Positions 32,956-41,898 of a DNA stretch of 64,000 nt are shown here, piece after piece. The position numbers and the translations under genes were made by a program. The first letter of the stretch is position 1. Each line of letters begins with the position of its first letter. Under the pieces are notes generated by a model, which ran no database searches, was not told the origin of the DNA, and saw nothing but the letters and a program-made list of their open reading frames with translations. This DNA is from Pandoraea terrigena (lineage in GTDB: Bacteria > Pseudomonadota > Gammaproteobacteria > Burkholderiales > Burkholderiaceae): NCBI RefSeq assembly GCF_902459705.1, contig NZ_CABPRU010000004.1:124001-188000 (forward strand), given 5' to 3'.

Positions 32956-34234
32956 GACGAGGCCCTGCCAGCAATTCAATAGCGAAATCGGTGCGTACAT
33001 CCTTCGCGGCGACCATCTTTTTCACGACCCAGTCGATCTCGTCACCTTTCGCCCCCGCCGACATTGCAATGTTGCGGGCATGCAGCGCCATGTGTCCGCG
33101 CTGAATCCCCTCGGTCGCGAGTGCGCGCAATGCGCCCAGATTCTGCGCGAGACCCACCGCAACGGCGATCTCGCCCAGTTCCTGCGCCGATTTCACATCC
33201 ATGATCTTCAACGCCAGGCGTGCCAGCGGGTGCGTCTTGGTCGCGCCGCCGACCAGGCCGACCGGCATCGGCAACTCGATTGTCCCGACGAGGTCGCCGT
33301 TCTTCGCTTTCTCCCACGTCGTCAGCGATGTATAACGCCCGCTGCGGCTCGCGTAGGCGTGCGCGCCCGCTTCGACCGCGCGCCAGTCGTTGCCGGTCGC
33401 AACGATCACCGGATCGATGCCGTTCATGATCCCCTTGTTATGCGTCGCCGCGCGGTACGGATCGATGGACGCGAACAGATAGGCGTCGATCACGCCATTG
33501 ATGACGTCTTCGCCCGAATACGCCTGGGTTGCGAGCGTCTCGGCGGAATAACGGACCTGCGCACGCGCGAGCCGCAGATCGGCGAGGTTGGAGAGAATGC
33601 GCAGACGCACCTTGCCCCCCGTCAGCGTCTCGATGCGGCCCGCAACGGATTCGGCCATCGTGTTGACGGTGTTTGCGCCCATCGCATCGCGCACGTCGAC
33701 GATCAGGTGCGCGACCACCATCGCGCCGCGTGGCGTGTCGGGAAACACATGCACTTCGATGTCCCGGCATCCTCCGCCGAGACCGATCAGAACCTTGTCA
33801 CGGCCGTTCGCGAGTTCGATCAGCTCGTCCTTGTGCTTCAGGATCGACAGTCGCGCGCCGTATGGATCGGACACGTCGACGATCTGTACCTGCGCGCGCA
33901 TCAGGGGCCCCGTGCTCGACGTGCGAAAACCGCCCGACACTCGCGAGAGTTTGGCCATGAACGATGCGGCCGCCACGATCGACGGTTCCTCGACCGCCAT
34001 CGGCACGATCACGTCCTTTCCGTTGATCTGGAAGTAGCCGGCGACAGCCATTGGCAACTCAAACGTGCCGATGACGTTTTCGATCATTCCATTCGCGATG
34101 TCGAGCGGTAGTGCGCCGGGTTCGGCCAACTGCGCGTGCGCCGCATCGTCAAGCCCAACGGCCTTGCTGAGATGTGCGAGACGCTGCGCTGGTGACAGCG
34201 CACGATAGTTGGGAAGCGTCGAATCGATGGTCAT
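32948..34234 (-). CDS. mvaA: Degradative HMG-CoA reductase (class II)
   Basis: The 428-residue enzyme matches class II HMG-CoA reductases: [17 protein letters not shown] near the N terminus (catalytic Glu), the Lys-containing [26 protein letters not shown], and HMALHARN near the end (catalytic His). Class II enzymes of Pseudomonas mevalonii type run in the oxidative direction, mevalonate to HMG-CoA, to use mevalonate as carbon source. It is the first gene of the operon, divergent from the MocR regulator. Confidence 0.94.
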   Translation of the reverse strand: MTIDSTLPNYRALSPAQRLAHLSKAVGLDDAAHAQLAEPGALPLDIANGMIENVIGTFELPMAVAGYFQINGKDVIVPMAVEEPSIVAAASFMAKLSRVSGGFRTSSTGPLMRAQVQIVDVSDPYGARLSILKHKDELIELANGRDKVLIGLGGGCRDIEVHVFPDTPRGAMVVAHLIVDVRDAMGANTVNTMAESVAGRIETLTGGKVRLRILSNLADLRLARAQVRYSAETLATQAYSGEDVINGVIDAYLFASIDPYRAATHNKGIMNGIDPVIVATGNDWRAVEAGAHAYASRSGRYTSLTTWEKAKNGDLVGTIELPMPVGLVGGATKTHPLARLALKIMDVKSAQELGEIAVAVGLAQNLGALRALATEGIQRGHMALHARNIAMSAGAKGDEIDWVVKKMVAAKDVRTDFAIELLAGPRHA

Positions 34235-34312
34235 TCATTTGTCCTTTGTGTCGAATGCCGCAGGGTCGTTATTGCTTGCGGTGGCCAGTCAGTGGACGAA
34301 TAATAGGCTCCG

Positions 34313-34363
34313 TGTACCCTTTTTGAAGATACAGTTATCCACGACAGTCGAATGACTGTACCC
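34313..34363. promoter_or_regulatory. Candidate MocR binding region
   Basis: TGTACCC occurs twice in the same orientation (34313-34319 and 34357-34363), and TACAGT (34330) and ACTGTA (34355) form an inverted pair in the mvaA/MocR divergent region. MocR proteins often bind direct repeats. The role is inferred from position. Confidence 0.4.
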
Positions 34364-34393
34364 ATTACGGTCGGCTTATTTTGCGGAGCAACA

Positions 34394-35782
34394 ATGAGGA
34401 ATCGGCATGAGAGGGGCACCCTATCGAGCTCGATGGCAGACAATTTGGCCAGACAGATCGAGGACGGCTTACTGCCCGCTGGCGCCAAGCTCCCCTCGAT
34501 TAGGGAATACGCTGAGGCGGCCGGTTGCTCGAAGAACACAGTCATCAGCGCGTTCGACAACCTGACGGCGAAAGGGCTGATCGAGCCGCGGCGCGGCTCC
34601 GGCTTCTTCGTGGCACGGCGCGTGAAAGCCACCGACGAGATCGATGAACCATCGACGCTCGATCGCGCCATGGATATCGTTTGGCTGATGCGCGAGCAGT
34701 TGCAGGTCAAACCCGACGTGCTCAATCTCGGTGAGGGGTTCCCGCCGGTCGAATGGCTCGAAGAGACGCGCCTCGATCAGTACCATCAACGCGTCGTGCG
34801 CACCGGCGTGGCGTCGCTGTTCCGTTATGGAAGCCGCTACGGCTATCTGCCTCTGAGGCAGTCGCTGCAGCAAAAACTGGCAGGCTACGAGATCGACGCG
34901 AGTCCGTCGCAAATCGTGCTCGCGCACGGCGCCAATCAGGCAATGGACCTGGTGCTGCGTTACTTCGTACGGCCCGGCGACACGGTTCTGGTCGACGATC
35001 CCGGGTACTACCCGCTGTTCGGAAAGCTCAGGCTGAGTGGGGCGAACATCGTCGGCGTGCCGCGCGACGTCGACGGGCCAGACATCGGCAAGCTCGAAGC
35101 GCATCTCGTCACGTATCGGCCGAAGCTTTTTTTCACGCAGTCGGTGGGCCATAATCCGACTGCGACCGATACCAGTGCGGCGAAGGCCCATCGCATTCTG
35201 CAACTGGCCGAACGACACGATCTGACGATCGTCGAAGACGACGCGCTTGCCGATCTGAGACCACGCTCGTTGACACGCATCGCGACCCTGGACCAACTGC
35301 GGCGCACGATCTATATCGGCAGCTTCGCCAAGTCCGTTTCCGCAGCATTACGCGTCGGATTCCTTGCGTGCAACCCAGCGCTTGCCAGCGATCTGGCCGA
35401 CGTGAAAATGCTCACCCACGTAAGCAGCTCCGAATACTGCGAACGCACACTCGATGCGATCATCAGCGACGGTCACTTCCTGCGGCACACAAATCGCCTC
35501 CAGGAGAAGCTGCGACGCGCAACGGGCGCGGCTATCACCGCGCTCACCCGTTTGAATGCGGAAATCTATAGACCTTGCGACCAGAGTCTGTATTTGTGGG
35601 CATCGTTGCCGGGCTGGTCCGATTCGATGAAGCTGGCCGCGGCGCTCATCGAACATGGTGTCATCCTCGCGCCGGGCGCGGTGTTCTCGCCGACGGGGGA
35701 GCAAGTGTCGGCTTACTGCCGGTTCAACGTTGCGTACCTCGCGGACAAGCGCTTTGCGGCTGCGTTGAACGCCTGCGCGTAG
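34394..35782 (+). CDS. MocR-family transcriptional regulator (GntR HTH + aminotransferase-like domain)
   Basis: The 462-residue protein has an N-terminal GntR winged HTH (QIEDGLLPAGAKLPSIREYA, SKNTVISAFDNLTAKGLI in parts) joined by a linker to a class I aminotransferase-like domain. PLP-site motifs include VDDPGYYPLFG, NPTATDTS and the Schiff-base lysine in IGSFAKSVSAALRVGF. MocR regulators sense an amino acid or PLP-related signal, so the effector in a mevalonate pathway is unclear. Start 34394 follows GGAG closely. It is divergent from mvaA and likely controls the operon. Confidence 0.88.
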   Translation: MRNRHERGTLSSSMADNLARQIEDGLLPAGAKLPSIREYAEAAGCSKNTVISAFDNLTAKGLIEPRRGSGFFVARRVKATDEIDEPSTLDRAMDIVWLMREQLQVKPDVLNLGEGFPPVEWLEETRLDQYHQRVVRTGVASLFRYGSRYGYLPLRQSLQQKLAGYEIDASPSQIVLAHGANQAMDLVLRYFVRPGDTVLVDDPGYYPLFGKLRLSGANIVGVPRDVDGPDIGKLEAHLVTYRPKLFFTQSVGHNPTATDTSAAKAHRILQLAERHDLTIVEDDALADLRPRSLTRIATLDQLRRTIYIGSFAKSVSAALRVGFLACNPALASDLADVKMLTHVSSSEYCERTLDAIISDGHFLRHTNRLQEKLRRATGAAITALTRLNAEIYRPCDQSLYLWASLPGWSDSMKLAAALIEHGVILAPGAVFSPTGEQVSAYCRFNVAYLADKRFAAALNACA

Positions 35783-35986
35783 CCGACCTTCACCGCCGTA
35801 GTCCTGCGAGGCTCTCCATCCTGCCGAATGGTCAAGATCAAAAATTGGCACTTCTGTACATCGGGCTTTCCGGCATCGAATCAGGATTACCCGATAACGT
35901 CTGGCTTCGGCTGGTCCCCCTGCCTATACTGAACGCATAGTCGCGTCGAGACTCCGGCGCGGTGGCTCACACGGGAGGAAAGCGCC

Positions 35987-36724
35987 ATGTCGCCTGAAGC
36001 ATATCTCGATATGGCCGGCACCGAAGACCATCACTGGTGGTTCCAAGGTCGCAGAAGCATTCTCGGCGATGTCATCCATCGCTTGTCATTGCCTGCGAAT
36101 GCCGCGATTCTGGAAATCGGTTCGGGCACTGGCGGCAACCTCGATATGCTGGCCGCTCACGGGCGTGTCCACGCCATCGAGATGGACACCGAGGCATGCG
36201 CTATCGCCCGTCGAAAAACCGGCGGACGTTTCGACATTCGGCAAGGCCATTGCCCCGACGAAATGCCCTTCGACGGCACCCGCTTCGATCTGATCTGCCT
36301 CTTTGACTGCCTGGAACACATCGGGCCCGATGTTGCTTCGCTGCGATGTGTTCGCGATCGCCTCGCGCCCGGGGGGGCGGTTCTGGTTTCCGTGCCGGCG
36401 AACGCGTGGATGTGGAGCCAGCATGACGTGATGCTGCACCATCATCGGCGTTATAGCCGGCAGACGTTGACGACGACCGCCGAGTCCGCCGGGCTCGCCA
36501 TCGAACGCGTGACCTACTTCAACACCGCCCTGTTCCCCCTGGCTGTCGTTGCGCGCATGAAAGATCGACTCCTTCACGCCCCAATCGCCTCGGGCACCAC
36601 CGTCCCGGCATCGTGGCTCAACACCTCGCTCTATCGGATCTTCAGTGCCGAGCGCTGGATCCTGCCCTACATCGACCTGCCGTTCGGCGTATCGCTGCTG
36701 GCGGTGCTCCGCGCGAATCCCTAG
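35987..36724 (+). CDS. SAM-dependent methyltransferase (class I)
   Basis: The 245-residue protein shows the SAM-binding ILEIGSGTGGNL, an acidic loop (IEMDTEACAI), and LICLFDCLEHIGPD. The HHWWFQGRR N-terminal segment and the hydrophobic stretch AVVARMKDRL suggest a membrane-associated methyltransferase found with glycan genes. It starts a plus-strand pair with GtrA, four bases apart, likely in envelope or glycolipid metabolism. No specific substrate can be given. Confidence 0.82.
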   Translation: MSPEAYLDMAGTEDHHWWFQGRRSILGDVIHRLSLPANAAILEIGSGTGGNLDMLAAHGRVHAIEMDTEACAIARRKTGGRFDIRQGHCPDEMPFDGTRFDLICLFDCLEHIGPDVASLRCVRDRLAPGGAVLVSVPANAWMWSQHDVMLHHHRRYSRQTLTTTAESAGLAIERVTYFNTALFPLAVVARMKDRLLHAPIASGTTVPASWLNTSLYRIFSAERWILPYIDLPFGVSLLAVLRANP

Positions 36725-36727
36725 CGC

Positions 36728-37102
36728 ATGATCCCGGTGATGCAGGGGCGTTTCGTTCGTTTCGGGATGTCGGGCATGGCATCGACCGGCGTGCACGTGG
36801 CAACGGCGGCGACATTGCTGGCGACAACGCCGGTGGGGCCGACGTTCGCGAACGCCGCGGCGTTTTGCGTCGCAACGATCTGCTCCTATTTGCTCAACAC
36901 GTTGTGGAGCTTCTCGTCGCGTATCGATCACGCCAACGTCGCCCGCTTCGCGCTGGTGTCACTGATCGGGCTGGGCATGACCACGGCGATTGCCCACACC
37001 GTGGCGGCGATGGGTGGCGTCGCATGGCTCGGCATTGGCGCCGTCGTGGCCACGGTGCCCCCCGTTACGTACCTGATGCATCGCCACTGGACTTATCGCT
37101 AA
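36728..37102 (+). CDS. GtrA-family membrane protein
   Basis: A 124-residue protein with four hydrophobic segments and the GtrA signature at the N terminus (RFVRFGMSGMASTGVHVATAATLL). GtrA proteins are proposed polyprenyl-phosphate-sugar flippases acting with a GT2 transferase. It starts four bases after the methyltransferase stop and ends five bases before the convergent GT2 gene stop. Confidence 0.85.
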   Translation: MIPVMQGRFVRFGMSGMASTGVHVATAATLLATTPVGPTFANAAAFCVATICSYLLNTLWSFSSRIDHANVARFALVSLIGLGMTTAIAHTVAAMGGVAWLGIGAVVATVPPVTYLMHRHWTYR

Positions 37103-37106
37103 GCGC

Positions 37107-38168
37107 TCAGTGCGTGCCCCAACGCCTCGCGGAAACGGTGGGCATACGATGGTCACGCAAGCGTGTCGCCGCATGTCGCGGACGCGGCAACACCTGGGTC
37201 GGAAGATGGCTCACCTTGCCGGTGCCTTGATACCGGTGTCGCACCAGGTACACAGGCCGCCCCTTGGATTCGTCGTAAATCCGGCCCACGTATTCGCCCA
37301 CGACACCGATACCGATCAGTTGGATGCCACCGATGAACAGGAGCACGCTCAGCAACGACGCGTAGCCCGGCACGTCGATGCCGAGGATGAAGGTGCGAAG
37401 GATGATGAACAATCCGTACACAAAGGCGGCAAAGGCAATCGAAAGCCCCGCGTAGGTCCAGCTTCGCAGCGGCCAGGTGCTGAAGCTTGTGATGCCCTCA
37501 AGCGCGAAGTTCCACAAGCGCCATCCCGAGAACTTCGATTGACCGGCGCTGCGAGGCAGGCGCTCGTACTCGATGACGGCAGTCCGATATCCAACCCACG
37601 CAAACAGCCCTTTCATGAACCGGCGGCGTTCGGGCAGGCGTTTGAGCGCATTCACCACGCGCCGGTCCATCAAACGGTAGTCCCCGACGTTCTCCGGCAA
37701 CTTCACGTCTGAGAGCCAGTTGTGAACCCGGTAGTACATACCCGCCGTGACCCGTTTGAGATAAGGGTCGCAAGCGCGGTTCGCGCGCTTGGCGAGGACC
37801 ACGTCGGCACCCTCTTCCCACAACGCGACCATCCGCACCATCAGCTCCGGCGGGTCCTGGAGATCGACGTCGATCGGAATGACCGCATCGCCGGTTGCTT
37901 CGCTGATGCCGGCGGTGAGCGCGGCTTCCTTGCCGAAGTTTCTCGTCAGGTCGATAACGCGAATACGTGCGTCGCGCTTGCGATAGCTCAGCAGTCGATC
38001 CAGCGTGTCGTCGTCGCTTCCGTCGTTGACGAAAACAATCTCGAAAGCGATCGATGTCATGCCCTCCATAATCGGCAAAATGCCTCGGAAGAACGGGTCG
38101 ATGGCTTCGCTTTCGTTGAAGCACGGCACGACGAGCGATATCCGCTTTTTATCCGTGGATTTGTGCAT
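37107..38168 (-). CDS. GT2 glycosyltransferase (GtrB/dolichyl-phosphate transferase-like)
   Basis: The 353-residue protein has an N-terminal GT-A domain (SLVVPCFNESEAIDPFF, FVNDGSDDDTL, DVDLQDPPELM) and two C-terminal membrane segments (AFAAFVYGLFIILRTFILG region and LLSVLLFIGGIQLIGIGVVG region), typical of GtrB or ArnC-type polyprenyl-phosphate glycosyltransferases. A basic Arg-rich tail follows. It probably loads a sugar on undecaprenyl phosphate for flipping by GtrA. The start overlaps the PAP2 gene by 20 bases. Confidence 0.88.
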   Translation of the reverse strand: MHKSTDKKRISLVVPCFNESEAIDPFFRGILPIMEGMTSIAFEIVFVNDGSDDDTLDRLLSYRKRDARIRVIDLTRNFGKEAALTAGISEATGDAVIPIDVDLQDPPELMVRMVALWEEGADVVLAKRANRACDPYLKRVTAGMYYRVHNWLSDVKLPENVGDYRLMDRRVVNALKRLPERRRFMKGLFAWVGYRTAVIEYERLPRSAGQSKFSGWRLWNFALEGITSFSTWPLRSWTYAGLSIAFAAFVYGLFIILRTFILGIDVPGYASLLSVLLFIGGIQLIGIGVVGEYVGRIYDESKGRPVYLVRHRYQGTGKVSHLPTQVLPRPRHAATRLRDHRMPTVSARRWGTH

Positions 38169-39096
38169 GGTGGGCTCCCGGTTCCGAAGGGGCGATGGGC
38201 GGCAACGAACCGCCCGAGCCGGCGTGGACGCTCTGCGCCGGTATCATTTTCTCTGGCACGACGCCGAGAAGGGGGCGCGCGACGAAGATGGCAAGGACAG
38301 CGACGCCGATGCCGGCGAGAATATCGACCAGATAGTGACCGCCCTCGCTGATGGCGGACACAATCACCAGCAGGTTCAAGGGCACGAACACCCGGGCAAG
38401 ACGCCGAGATCCACGTGCGGCGTGGATGAGCAGGACAGACAGCACCGCGTGATACGACGGCATCGAGATCAGGCCCTGAAGTTGCCCAAGATCGACGACC
38501 AGGAGTCGATGCTGCCGAAGCGCGTCGAAATGGGTCAGATCGGCAAGCTTGGCCGGATCTCCCCCAAAATGCGCAAAGGCGCCGGCCGCCGGTACGAATC
38601 CCGAAACGGCGATCGTCACCAGGCAAGACAACACCATGGCCGTCGAGAACACGCGCACCTCGACGAGCCGTCCGGTCAGCGACAGGAACACCACGACGAA
38701 GGCGATCTGCACCATGCCGCTGGCGTAGGCGAGTGCGAACGCCAGTGAGAGCAACCGATGCGCACGAACAAACGCGTGCCAGGTCGGCCAGTCGAAATGC
38801 AGCCACGCATCCATTTTCACGAGGCTGACGTCAACGAGCGGTGCATCGGTGGCGACCACGACATAACTGAGCAGCGCCGCTACATGACTGAAGACGATCA
38901 GGACGATGACCTGGGAGCAGGCAGTGCGAATTCGCTCGTCCGGGCGATAGTGCGTATAGACGATCCACACACCGGCAAGCGTGACGCAGGCCAGTGCCGG
39001 CAGGACAAGGCTGCCGGGGGCGATGCCGATCTGCAGCAAGGTCAAGCCGATGACGGCGGCAAGCGTAACGCAGGCGTTGATCCGGAGCCAGTTCAT
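38149..39096 (-). CDS. PAP2-superfamily membrane phosphatase
   Basis: The 315-residue protein has about six membrane segments and the PAP2 motifs SMPSYHAVLSVLL and SEGGHYLVDILAG (catalytic His and Asp). It may dephosphorylate a lipid phosphate such as undecaprenyl pyrophosphate, or transfer a phospho-group as in Aur1/Ipt1-like members. ATG 39096 has GGGAGGCG upstream. Its stop overlaps the GT2 gene start, and its start overlaps the GT87 gene, so the three form one minus-strand operon. Confidence 0.82.
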   Translation of the reverse strand: MNWLRINACVTLAAVIGLTLLQIGIAPGSLVLPALACVTLAGVWIVYTHYRPDERIRTACSQVIVLIVFSHVAALLSYVVVATDAPLVDVSLVKMDAWLHFDWPTWHAFVRAHRLLSLAFALAYASGMVQIAFVVVFLSLTGRLVEVRVFSTAMVLSCLVTIAVSGFVPAAGAFAHFGGDPAKLADLTHFDALRQHRLLVVDLGQLQGLISMPSYHAVLSVLLIHAARGSRRLARVFVPLNLLVIVSAISEGGHYLVDILAGIGVAVLAIFVARPLLGVVPEKMIPAQSVHAGSGGSLPPIAPSEPGAHHAQIHG

Positions 39097-40388
39097 GATG
39101 TCGCCTCCCCGATCGGTTGCGTCGGCAGCGCGCGGGTTTCGCACCGGATCTTGCGGTGGATGCCCGCGAGGGTCGTCAGCGTGACCAGCGGCAGGAACTG
39201 GAAGCCGACGGCGTCCACCACGACGAGGCCCAGCAGCGGCGTGAGCCAGAGCAACACCAGCCACTCGCGTTCGCCGACATGCCAGCCATGCGTCACGCCA
39301 TGAACGCATAGCCACGCGATCACCAGGCCGAGCCACACCATGTCGTAGTCATAGAGATAGGGGCTGATCAGCAGGCTGGCCGTGATAAGCGCGGCGGCCC
39401 GCAAGGGATAAGCACATGGCTTGCGCCAGGCGTTCGCGACGACCGCGACCGCCGATAGCGCCCCCATGGCATGCAGGACATAGGCGACCGATATCGGCGC
39501 ATGCAGCATGCGGGCCATGATGAAAAGGCTGGGCATTCTGAACAGGTGCGCCTGTCCCTCGGCAACGGTCCCCTGCGCCACCTGCACGCCATGCACGAAC
39601 GCCAGCACGGTGTCCGGACCGAACGCCGCGAGACTGAGCAGCCAGGTCGTCAGCACTGTCGCGAGACATGCGGCCAGCGCGCGCCAGGCTCGGCAGCACA
39701 GAAAGGCCAGCGGGAAAAGAATGGCGAGATGGGGTTTTACGAACAGCAGACCGGCACAGACCCCGGCCCAGGCGGCGTGTCGACGCAGTAGCCAGAGCGA
39801 GAGCCCGGCGAGTCCAGCGGTAAGGCAAGCCGCCTGTCCGGCGACGAGTACCAGCGCGACGCCGGGGAACCCGAGGATCGGCAGGATCGCCTGCGGCCAT
39901 GGCGCGATCTTGCGGACAACGCGAACAAACAGCAGCAGCGCGCCGATTGCGAAAACCCCGTACGCCATCCAGTAAGGCAGCCATGCGAGCGGCAGCACCA
40001 GCAGCAGCATGGTCGGCGGATACAACCACGGCATGATGCCGTTCAGGTCACGCATGTAAGGCTCGACCAGGGTCTCGACCCGCGTCAGCTTGATGACGTC
40101 GTAGGCATCGAGCGCGTGTCCGTGAAGTCCGAGATAGGAAGCACTCCAGAACGGCAGGAAGTCGAGCGCGAACGGTGGCACGTCAGGCTGATGAAGGACG
40201 GCTCGACGGACGATCCATCCGATCGCCAGGATGACGTAGCAAGTGAGCGCAGCGAGCGGGTACAGCCTCAAGCGTCGCGCATCAAGCCAGTGAACCGGTG
40301 CTTCGCCATTGCCACCTGCGCGCGCCCCGATGCCGGTCCGCATGAGCGTGCATGCACGATGAACGTCCGTCCGGCGTCTAGCCTTCAT
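39093..40388 (-). CDS. GT87-family mannosyltransferase-like membrane protein
   Basis: A 431-residue protein with about ten hydrophobic segments, resembling DUF2029/GT87 polyprenyl-phosphate-dependent glycosyltransferases. Seen are an extracytoplasmic loop with DFLPFWSASYLGLHGHALDAYD, an acidic site expected for GT-C enzymes, and SPYLYDYDMVWLG. It is the first gene of the minus-strand operon; a weak TTGACC is found upstream at about 40,590-40,600 on the minus strand but no clear -10. It would use the lipid-linked sugar made by the GT2 enzyme. Confidence 0.78.
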   Translation of the reverse strand: MKARRRTDVHRACTLMRTGIGARAGGNGEAPVHWLDARRLRLYPLAALTCYVILAIGWIVRRAVLHQPDVPPFALDFLPFWSASYLGLHGHALDAYDVIKLTRVETLVEPYMRDLNGIMPWLYPPTMLLLVLPLAWLPYWMAYGVFAIGALLLFVRVVRKIAPWPQAILPILGFPGVALVLVAGQAACLTAGLAGLSLWLLRRHAAWAGVCAGLLFVKPHLAILFPLAFLCCRAWRALAACLATVLTTWLLSLAAFGPDTVLAFVHGVQVAQGTVAEGQAHLFRMPSLFIMARMLHAPISVAYVLHAMGALSAVAVVANAWRKPCAYPLRAAALITASLLISPYLYDYDMVWLGLVIAWLCVHGVTHGWHVGEREWLVLLWLTPLLGLVVVDAVGFQFLPLVTLTTLAGIHRKIRCETRALPTQPIGEATS

Positions 40389-41103
40389 GGTGTTTCCCCC
40401 GAAAGATCACTTCAACGCAATATTTGCGTGAATCCGGTGCCGCTTCGTTTTTCCTTTGACAGTGCGTCGCCACGGTGCAGTTCGTGACGCGTGTCGTTTC
40501 TGACGGCTTGGGATGACGTGCGCTTTGTGAAGACCATTGTTTGCGGTTTCCTAATCAAATTTCAAGTCAGTGTTTCTCCTAAACAATCCGTAACTTAGGT
40601 CAAGTTAATACCTGGCGTTTCAAATTTGGTTCATTTTTTACGAATTTTTATATTTCATTTTTTCGGCCAAGAAAGGACGCTCAACAACCAACGCCCAATA
40701 GCGACTCTCGGCATTTAATCGCTCGTTTCTTCAAACATGAAACCTCATGAAGATTGGCTTTCTGATTGGCTTTCATGGCAGTTATCAAGAATCTTTTTTT
40801 CGCCCAATTTTCTTATTTTTATTAGGAATACCCCTTATCCAAGGCGCCTATCGGTGAATTCATTTACTTGGTTTCCCGACTCGCAATCCCCCTTATTTTT
40901 TGAATGCAGATAAAGGGTTTCCACCAATAAAAAGATGAACAGCGACGTTTCTCCGGGCGAACGAAAAAGACGTGGGTACGGCAGGGTTTGCGCTTGTATG
41001 TTTCAGTTCTGAAACGTTTTTCGCGAGACCTTCCTTGGCTAGCAGCCCGGTACTGATGCGAGGAGCCGCGAGAAGGCCGTCGAATCAGCCTCCCGGGGGA
41101 AGC

Positions 41104-41119
41104 TGGCCTGTCTCTTGCA
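41104..41119 (+). promoter_or_regulatory. Candidate sigma54 (RpoN) promoter of the pilus operon
   Basis: TGGCCTG, four bases, TTGCA gives the conserved GG and GC exactly ten bases apart (GG at 41105-41106, GC at 41117-41118), matching the RpoN -24/-12 consensus well. The expected start is near 41130, leaving about 460 bases of leader before flp. RpoN control of the operon is inferred. Confidence 0.5.
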
Positions 41120-41150
41120 CTGTCTCTGGCGTGCCGCTCAATCACGGGGC

Positions 41151-41196
41151 GGACCGGTTGAAGATCGTAGCCGTACGCGGCAGATCTCACCGGTCC
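41151..41196. repeat. Large inverted repeat in the flp leader
   Basis: GGACCGGT (41151-41158) with AGATC (41162-41166) is mirrored by GATCT (41183-41187) and ACCGGTCC (41189-41196). It could be a binding site or fold in the leader RNA just after the putative RpoN start. It is not followed by a T-run. Confidence 0.5.
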
Positions 41197-41592
41197 GAGC
41201 GAGATGAGGATCTCGCGGGGTGAGACGGCGCCGGCGAACAGCCGCAGGGCAAGTCATCAAGCCATGCGGTCGCCCGAGAGAGGTACCAGAAAATGTGTGG
41301 ACTTGATCCATGCTTGTCAGCAGATCGCCGGGGGCGTCCGCACGGGCACCCAAGCCCCGCGCCTTCGGCGAGCCTGCCTTTCGGCGTGTGGCGGCATGTC
41401 ATGTCGCGCCCCTCAACACGCCGTGTTCCCGGCACCGGTCGCCTGTCACGTCATCACGTCGCCCAGGGTTCTGGCTCGTGCCGCTATCTATCCGTTTTCG
41501 AAGGACTGTCGCAAGGCATCGCGTCGCCCTTCATCCCCTATCCGTCGTGCCAACGAAGGATAACTCGCCAACTCAAGTGCAAGGAGATTGTC

Positions 41593-41778
41593 ATGAAAAC
41601 CATCGTCAAGCTTGGCCAACGCTTCATCCAGGACGAAAGCGGTGTCACCGCCGTGGAGTACGGACTCATTGCCGCATTGATCGCGGTCGTGATCCTCGCT
41701 TCGGTGACGATTGTCGGCACGCAGCTCAACTCGACGTTCAGCAAGATCGGTTCTGCGCTGACGTCGGCGAATGGTTGA
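41593..41778 (+). CDS. flp: Flp-family type IVb pilin
   Basis: A 61-residue prepilin with the short leader, cleavage G followed by VTAVEYGLIAALIAVVIL and the invariant Glu at +5 of the mature protein. A strong ribosome binding site (AAGGAGATTG) precedes ATG 41593. It is the pilus subunit of the Tad system, cleaved by the neighbouring prepilin peptidase and polymerised in the inner membrane. Its stop is 120 bases before the peptidase; no gene lies in between. Confidence 0.93.
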   Translation: MKTIVKLGQRFIQDESGVTAVEYGLIAALIAVVILASVTIVGTQLNSTFSKIGSALTSANG

Positions 41779-41898
41779 GTGAGCCGATGTCAAGGCGGGT
41801 GGCCTCCAGGAGCGAACCCCGCTCCCCCCCGGTCACCCGCACTATTTTCCCGCGCGAGCACGAGACGCGGACTCCGAACGATAGGCGAGGTAACGATC

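Larger units (their letters stand above)
40389..41592. other. Long AT-rich to GC-rich gap upstream of flp
   Basis: No protein gene I can support is seen in this 1.2 kb. Bases about 40,540-40,990 are clearly AT-rich compared with both sides. The right part holds a sigma54-like promoter (41104-41119) and a large inverted repeat (41151-41196). Open frames at 41204-41563 and 41310-41906 look like noise with poor starts. Confidence 0.5.

Noticed and set aside
41204-41563. Frame of 119 codons in the flp leader
   Set aside because: Poor start context, Arg/Ser-rich random composition, and no similarity that I can recognise.
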